Source: Gammaproteobacteria bacterium
GTDB taxonomy: Bacteria > Pseudomonadota > Gammaproteobacteria > SZUA-21
Direction of reading: 5' to 3'
Assembly (NCBI GenBank): GCA_003233345.1
Contig: QILK01000008.1
Coordinates: 1 to 54,015 of the forward strand
Length of the DNA stretch: 54,015 nt
The notes beneath the pieces were generated by a model that saw only the letters and a list, made by a program, of their open reading frames with translations, was not told the DNA's origin and did no database searches. Below are positions 48,431-54,015 of this stretch, piece by piece (the first letter of the stretch is position 1; every line of letters begins with the position of its first letter). Both the position numbers and the translations under genes were made by a program.

Positions 48431-49133
48431 ATATGCGCTTGATGCTAATGTGAGACAGAAATAGAAATAACCCAGTCGCCGTACAATAAAAAATTATATC
48501 CGTCGATGTTAGCAAGCCGCGCATAAAATTATTGAGATGTGCAAACAGGGAGAAGGTCAAGAGAATTTGGTCAAGCCATGCGATCCCGGTATTGGTAAAC
48601 AGCTCAATAAACATAAAAAACAGCAATATCAGCAGTGACCCGCCAATGGCGAGAATCGGTATTGTTGTTAAGCTACAGATAAAAAAGCAAATAGCGGTAA
48701 AGCTAATGATGCAAATCAAAGTGCCTATCCAGTAAGCGATAATGGCGGCGTAATCTGCTGAGCTTGCCAGTACGGTACTGAGTGCCATCATTAGCGCTAA
48801 CGATAGTAATAGCGTTAAATAAACACTTACACCGATGAATTTTCCGAAAATAATTTGCCAGCTGGAAATGGGTTTGCTTAATAAAAAAATAAGCGTTTCG
48901 TTTTGTCTTTCCATCGTTAGCGTTTTTACACTTAGTATGGGTACGATAAACAATAGCAAGTAAAGCGATATTTTGAATAGCCAGCTAACAATGTCATTGA
49001 CGTTTTCGCTGTATATTCGCGTAAAAAGCAGATAGGACAAACCCAGTAACAATTGAACGATAGCCAGTATTATCCACGCGGCAGGGGTTTTAAATAAGGT
49101 TGCAATTTCCTGGCGTGCAATCGTTAAGGTCAT
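48417..49133 (-). CDS. ABC-2 type permease
   Basis: Six or so TM helices; ILSVKTLTMERQNETLIFLLSKPISSWQIIFGKF. Confidence 0.85.
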   Translation of the reverse strand: MTLTIARQEIATLFKTPAAWIILAIVQLLLGLSYLLFTRIYSENVNDIVSWLFKISLYLLLFIVPILSVKTLTMERQNETLIFLLSKPISSWQIIFGKFIGVSVYLTLLLSLALMMALSTVLASSADYAAIIAYWIGTLICIISFTAICFFICSLTTIPILAIGGSLLILLFFMFIELFTNTGIAWLDQILLTFSLFAHLNNFMRGLLTSTDIIFYCTATGLFLFLSHISIKRIYEQG

Positions 49134-50113
49134 GGTTGCTTTAGCGCTCTTAGTTTTTCAACAGAATGAACTTTGTTAATGTCACCGTGTTCACTGTCGA
49201 GCATTTTTCCAAAAATATCCTCGAGAGAATCTTCAAAGGGACGAATTTCGACGATTTCCCAGTTTAAGTCAGCTGCTTTTTTCAAAACATTTTTTATAAC
49301 TTGGTTGCGATCATTACTCGTTAACTTAACTGACCCGTTATCCAGGCATAGCGCTTCTGTGACACCGCCAATATTAAGCAACAACTTTTTATCGGGCGCT
49401 GTTGTAAACCGTATGAGAAGATTTTCCTGAGTAGAATGTTTTTTGATTTTGGCTATCGGTCCAAAAAATAACAACCGACCATGATTAAGCATGGCAACTT
49501 TATTACAACAGGCTTCGATTTCTGACAATATATGGCTACAGAGCACGATCGCGCACGATTGCCCCAGCTCCAGAATAAGGTCGCGTATATTTTTGTTTTG
49601 TATGGGATCAAGACCGTCACTAGGCTCATCAAGTAACAGGATATCGGGTTTGTGCAGTATCGCCTGGGCGATATTGGCTCTTTGCATGATTCCTTTGGAC
49701 AAGTTTTTTACCAATCGATTGCTGGCCGCAGACAGATCACATTTGTCTTTCGCCCAGGAAACATTTTTTTTGATCTGTGATTTGTCTAACCCGTATAAAG
49801 TGGCCGCATAGACTAGATTTTCATGTACCGTTAAAATCGGGTTTAGCAGGTTTTTATCCGCTTGGTAACCAATGTGACGGCGCAGTTTTGGCGAGTCGAG
49901 AGAAAAATGCTTGCCCAGTATTTCAATCGAACCGGATGTCGGTTTTTGCAAGCCCGCCAGCATTCTTAACAGACTGCTTTTACCTGAGCCGTTGGGCCCG
50001 AGTAAGCCTAGTATATTACGCCAGGATAATTCCAGGCTAATATTATCAACACCCTTTTCATTAGGGTATTTATAGGTAAGATTATTGATGCGCAACACAA
50101 TATCGGTATTCAT
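49130..50113 (-). CDS. ABC transporter ATP-binding protein
   Basis: GPNGSGKSSLLRML, LSKGIMQRANIAQAIL, ILLLDEPSDGLDP. Confidence 0.92.
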   Translation of the reverse strand: MNTDIVLRINNLTYKYPNEKGVDNISLELSWRNILGLLGPNGSGKSSLLRMLAGLQKPTSGSIEILGKHFSLDSPKLRRHIGYQADKNLLNPILTVHENLVYAATLYGLDKSQIKKNVSWAKDKCDLSAASNRLVKNLSKGIMQRANIAQAILHKPDILLLDEPSDGLDPIQNKNIRDLILELGQSCAIVLCSHILSEIEACCNKVAMLNHGRLLFFGPIAKIKKHSTQENLLIRFTTAPDKKLLLNIGGVTEALCLDNGSVKLTSNDRNQVIKNVLKKAADLNWEIVEIRPFEDSLEDIFGKMLDSEHGDINKVHSVEKLRALKQP

Positions 50114-50211
50114 AGCTTAAACAGGGTTACAACAATAATGCCAGTTCAGCTTGTTAATGAAATAAACTTGTGTTTGCATAGTTCATTAACCAACTAAAAA
50201 TCTGGTGTTAT

Positions 50212-52200
50212 TTGCCAATGAAAATTCTCGGGATCGATACCGGTGGAACGTTTACCGACCTGGTTTATTATGACCATGGTCGTGTCAGTGTGCTTAAAGT
50301 ATTGTCGACACCGGATGCCCCTGAGCAGGCTATTTTTGATGGTATTATGCAAATGGGTGTTAAACTGGGCAGTGATGTTGATATTGTTCACGGTTCAACC
50401 GTGGTAACCAATGCGGTTTTGGAACACAAAGGTGTGCGTACAGCTTATATCGGTAACGGCGGTTTTGCCGATCTATTATCGATCGGCAGGCAGGCGAGAA
50501 AGTCGCTTTATCAATTGCAACCCACGGTATGTCAGCCACCAGTACCCGCTGAATTATGCTTTGAAGCCGATTGTCGCGTGGCGGCCAACGGGGAAATAAT
50601 TACGCCATTGTCAGCAGCAACAATTGACAAGCTGGTGCGGATGATCATGGACAGCAAACCCAGGGCGGTGGCGATCAATCTGCTGTTTTCCTATATTGAT
50701 GGCAGCCACGAAAAGCAAATAGCTGATCGACTTCCCAATTCGATATTTATATCTTGCTCGTCCGAGCTGCTGGCGGAAAGCCGGGAATTTGAACGCGGAA
50801 TAGTTACCTGGCTTAACGCCTGGATCGGACCTATTGCCAATGCCTATTTACAAAAACTGCAAAGCAAAATATTACCGGCAGGATTAACGGTTATGCAAAG
50901 CAGCGGGGGTGCTATTAGCGTTGAGCAGCTAGGCAAAAAACCGGTAAACCTTTTGCTTTCAGGCCCGGCAGGCGGGTTAGTTGGAGCGCAGTATACAGCT
51001 GCAAACAGTCACAAGACCCGGCTGTTGACCTTGGACATGGGCGGTACTTCAACGGATGTTGCCTTAATTGACAAAGATATCAAACTGACATCAGAGGGTA
51101 AAATTGGTGATTACCCGGTCGCGATGCCGATGGTAGACATGCATACTATTGGTGCTGGTGGTGGCTCGATTGCGTCTGTGGACCAGGGCGGTTTACTGCA
51201 TGTCGGCCCTGAATCAGCGGGTGCGACACCGGGTCCGGCGTGTTACGGAAATGGCTCAGGACTGGCGACGGTAACGGACGCTAACCTAATCAGCGGCCGG
51301 TTGCTGGCAGAATATTTTCTCGGCGGCCGGATGATGCTTGACCATGATGCGGCGACCAGTGCCATTCGGTTGGTCGCTGAAAAGCTCGATGCCAGTATTG
51401 AGGAGGCTGCCGAAGGGATTATCAGCATTGCCAACGAACATATGGTCGCTGCGTTAAGAGAAATCAGCGTACAGCGTGGTATCGATCCACGGCCTTTTAC
51501 CTTGGTTTCTTTTGGTGGCGCAGGTGGATTGCATGTCTGTGCATTAGCGGACGCACTCGATATGCAAAGTATCTTGGTTCCGGTACACGCCGGTGTTTTA
51601 TCGGCACTGGGTATGTTGGTGTCACCACGATCCCGACAATTATCCCGGTCGGTTAATGTTGACCTTGATGGATTGACTTTGCCGGGCATTGAAACCGTTT
51701 TTGATCAACTGATAAAGACCGGGAAACAAGAAATGCTCGCGGACGGTGTCAAAGAAATGGAAATGAGCATTCACAAAAGCGCTGATTTGCGCTACCAGGG
51801 TCAGTCCTATTTTATTAACCTTGACTGGCGGGAGCTTTCTGGACTCGAAATTGCTTTCCATAATGCGCACCAGCAACGTTATGGGCATAGATTGGAGCGA
51901 AAAGTGGAATTGGCAACGATACGGGTGAGCCTGGTATCAGCCGCTGCCACTAAAAATTTGCTGGCTGAAAACCTAAAGCTATCACCAAAGAAGCACAATC
52001 GGGTTAGTGACAGTGATAAAACTAAAACCGCGAACGGGGTACCTGTTTACCAAAGACAATCGATAAAGGTAGGTGATTTTATCAATGGGCCAGCATTGAT
52101 AATAGAGGAAGTCGCTACGATATGGATAGAGCGCGCTTGGCAGTGTCGTCTTGATGTGGCCGGCAACCTTTTAATAAAACGGGTTATCAGCAAAAACTAG
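50212..52200 (+). CDS. Hydantoinase/oxoprolinase family protein (HyuA-like)
   Basis: ILGIDTGGTFTDLVYYD; LLTLDMGGTSTDVALI; SFGGAGGLHVCALAD. Confidence 0.92.
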   Translation: MPMKILGIDTGGTFTDLVYYDHGRVSVLKVLSTPDAPEQAIFDGIMQMGVKLGSDVDIVHGSTVVTNAVLEHKGVRTAYIGNGGFADLLSIGRQARKSLYQLQPTVCQPPVPAELCFEADCRVAANGEIITPLSAATIDKLVRMIMDSKPRAVAINLLFSYIDGSHEKQIADRLPNSIFISCSSELLAESREFERGIVTWLNAWIGPIANAYLQKLQSKILPAGLTVMQSSGGAISVEQLGKKPVNLLLSGPAGGLVGAQYTAANSHKTRLLTLDMGGTSTDVALIDKDIKLTSEGKIGDYPVAMPMVDMHTIGAGGGSIASVDQGGLLHVGPESAGATPGPACYGNGSGLATVTDANLISGRLLAEYFLGGRMMLDHDAATSAIRLVAEKLDASIEEAAEGIISIANEHMVAALREISVQRGIDPRPFTLVSFGGAGGLHVCALADALDMQSILVPVHAGVLSALGMLVSPRSRQLSRSVNVDLDGLTLPGIETVFDQLIKTGKQEMLADGVKEMEMSIHKSADLRYQGQSYFINLDWRELSGLEIAFHNAHQQRYGHRLERKVELATIRVSLVSAAATKNLLAENLKLSPKKHNRVSDSDKTKTANGVPVYQRQSIKVGDFINGPALIIEEVATIWIERAWQCRLDVAGNLLIKRVISKN

Positions 52201-52409
52201 CCAAAACTAGTGAGTTCATCTGGGGTGGGCAACATTGAATTAGGCTATACTGGTAACGGCTAGCGAGCTGTTATTTATTTAACCACTATATTTTTCTGGA
52301 CGCTATCCATTGAATGCTATATATTGGGTTCATTATAAATAAAAATAAACGTAACTTATTGTATAGCAACGAAAAATATTTATTTAGCTAACGAAACATA
52401 GGCATTTAT

Positions 52410-53618
52410 ATGATTGATACTATTCTTTATTTTCTAGCCAACGGATTAGCGAACTTTAGTTTAGGTGTGATGGCGATAATTTTATTAGTCTCTGTACAGG
52501 CGACTATTCTCTGTGTCACACTTTATTTACATCGTTGCGAGACTCATCGTAGCATCGATATTCATCCCGTGTTATCGCACCCGATGCGATTGTGGTTGTG
52601 GTTATCGACCGGCATGATTACCAAAGAATGGGTTGCTATCCACCGTAAGCACCATGCGAATTGTGAAACAGCGGAAGACCCTCACAGCCCTAAAATTTTT
52701 GGACTTAAAAAGTTATTACTGGGCGGCTCGGAGTTATATCGAAATTCAGCAAAAGACCAGGACCTACTTGATCGCTATGGTCATGGGTGTCCTGATGACT
52801 GGGTCGAAAATAAAGTTTATACGCCAGGTCGAACGTTAGGTGTATCGATAATGCTGGTCATTAATGTATTAATATTTGGTGCACTTGGTCTTGTTTTTTG
52901 GGCAGTGCAGATGATTTGGATACCGTTTTGGGCGGCGGGTATGATTAACGGTACTGCGCACCATGGGGGTTACCGAAATTTTGAAACGCCGGATCAATCG
53001 ACAAACATCCTGCCCATCGCATTCTGGATAGGCGGTGAAGAGTTACATAATAACCATCATGCTTTTCCAAGTTCGGCAAAATTTTCAACCAAATGGTGGG
53101 AATTTGATATTGGCTGGATGTATATTAAAATTTTATCGTTTTTTAGACTGGTAAAGGTCAAAAAGGTAGCACCGAAAGTTTGTATCGATACGGAAAAAGA
53201 TTTGATCGACCTGGAAACTATAAAAGCGATCGTAGTCAATCGAGTCAATGTCATGGCCAGCTATGCCAAGCAGGTGATTGCGCCGATTGTTAAATCATCG
53301 GTCAACGAACGCGAATCCGATAGAGAATTCAGTGCCAAGAAGGTAAAGTCTTTAATGGTTAAAGAGCATTGTATGATGGATGTCAAATCTGAAGATGATT
53401 TGAATCAGGTCTTGGGTGATAGCCATATGCTGAAGACTATTTATAACTTTCGTATTCAGCTCCAGCAGGTATGGGACCGAGCAGCAACCAACCATGACAA
53501 TCTTGTGCAAGCGTTAAAGGACTGGTGTGTCCGCGCTGAAGAGACAGGTATTAAAGTGTTGCAGGACTTTGCACTAAGCTTGAGAGGGTATACCCAAAAG
53601 GCGCCTGCTACTTCTTAA
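52410..53618 (+). CDS. Acyl-CoA / fatty-acid desaturase with C-terminal extension
   Basis: Three histidine boxes: HRCETH, HRKHHA, HNNHHA. Confidence 0.93.
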   Translation: MIDTILYFLANGLANFSLGVMAIILLVSVQATILCVTLYLHRCETHRSIDIHPVLSHPMRLWLWLSTGMITKEWVAIHRKHHANCETAEDPHSPKIFGLKKLLLGGSELYRNSAKDQDLLDRYGHGCPDDWVENKVYTPGRTLGVSIMLVINVLIFGALGLVFWAVQMIWIPFWAAGMINGTAHHGGYRNFETPDQSTNILPIAFWIGGEELHNNHHAFPSSAKFSTKWWEFDIGWMYIKILSFFRLVKVKKVAPKVCIDTEKDLIDLETIKAIVVNRVNVMASYAKQVIAPIVKSSVNERESDREFSAKKVKSLMVKEHCMMDVKSEDDLNQVLGDSHMLKTIYNFRIQLQQVWDRAATNHDNLVQALKDWCVRAEETGIKVLQDFALSLRGYTQKAPATS

Positions 53619-53643
53619 TAGCTGCTATTGATATGTTTGATCT

Positions 53644-53671
53644 AAAATCCCGCTTTTGCGGGATTTTTTTT
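53644..53671 (+). terminator. Rho-independent terminator after desaturase
   Basis: AAAATCCCGCttttGCGGGATTTTTTTT. Confidence 0.9.
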
Positions 53672-53708
53672 GAATTTGGATTCAGAGCTATTATCCTTTT
53701 TTAGTACG

Positions 53709-53800
53709 CCCCTCTTTCTACGGTCAGTCACAAGTTTTTTTTTCACTCCACACCGTAGCTCAGTCGCGAAAAAAAATCTTCTGACTGACCGTAGAGGGGC
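53709..53800. repeat. Long inverted repeat with T-tract/A-tract arms (family B, long copy)
   Basis: CCCCTCTTTCTACGGTCAGTCACAAGTTTTTTTTTCAC ... GCGAAAAAAAATCTTCTGACTGACCGTAGAGGGG. Confidence 0.75.
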
Positions 53801-53846
53801 TTCCAGTGAATTTGATATTGTTATTCTTCTTTATAAGGGATTTTAG

Positions 53847-53900
53847 TTGAATTTAGGCGGGTTATTTTCCCCGGCATTCGCTGCGCGAAGTGCGGGCTAC
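53847..53900. repeat. Solitary half-REPIN
   Basis: TTGAATTTAGGCGGGTTATTTTCCCCGGCATTCGCTGCGCGAAGTGCGGGCTAC. Confidence 0.65.
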
Positions 53901-53949
53901 GTTGATGGTTTAGGGGCTTTTAGCTGAATTCAATGGAAGCCCGTCATCC

Positions 53950-54015
53950 GCGAGTCAGAAGTTTTTTTCAGCGTCATTACAACCCCAGTTGTCTGCGCTG
54001 AAAAAAATCTTGTGG
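53950..54015. repeat. Family B inverted repeat, right edge truncated by the window
   Basis: CGAGTCAGAAGTTTTTTTCAGCG ... CGCTGAAAAAAATCTTGTGG. Confidence 0.6.

Noticed and set aside
47081-50113. Gliding-motility (Gld) system
   Set aside because: Only a GldG-like protein with ABC permease and ATPase; such trios are widespread exporters outside gliding bacteria, and no other gld genes are present.
50212-52200. Complete 5-oxoprolinase/hydantoinase operon
   Set aside because: Only a HyuA-like gene is present, with no HyuB partner adjacent; called as a family member only.

Overview
The window is a 54 kb segment of a moderately AT-rich gammaproteobacterial chromosome, mostly housekeeping and envelope genes. 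In order it carries: a GGDEF-protein C-terminus; a frameshifted small ORF; cytochrome c5; a cluster of small secreted basic/His-rich proteins; nsrR plus a TPR membrane protein; ybbP-ybbA / tesA; an ankyrin-repeat protein; mrcA (PBP1A); pilMNOPQ; aroK-aroB-dgt-WGR-damX-like-hemE; malic enzyme; an SNase-like nuclease; rpmE; PAP2; hemW; a GST-like protein; rdgB-rph; a PP2C/STPK pair; yicC; gmk-rpoZ-spoT-ridA; an App1-type phosphatase; lipoproteins; ggt; an S24-like protein; mutM; a GldG-type ABC exporter; HyuA; and a fatty-acid desaturase. No CRISPR array, tRNA, rRNA or transposase gene was recognised. The signals most worth following up are: (1) an identical promoter layout, TTCAG-N6-TTCAG-N11-TATAGT, in front of three clustered small secreted-protein genes, with further 11-bp-phased TTCAG motifs nearby, which looks like an uncharacterised OmpR/PhoB-type regulon; (2) a family of about 154-bp REPIN/BIME-like elements with GTAG-headed inverted termini, whose ends supply the stop codons of hemE and hemW and the last 14 codons of the malic-enzyme ORF; (3) a second inverted-repeat family with T-tract/A-tract arms; (4) an S24/LexA-fold protein in which both catalytic positions appear substituted. 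All homology calls come from recognising motifs and families by eye; no database search was run.
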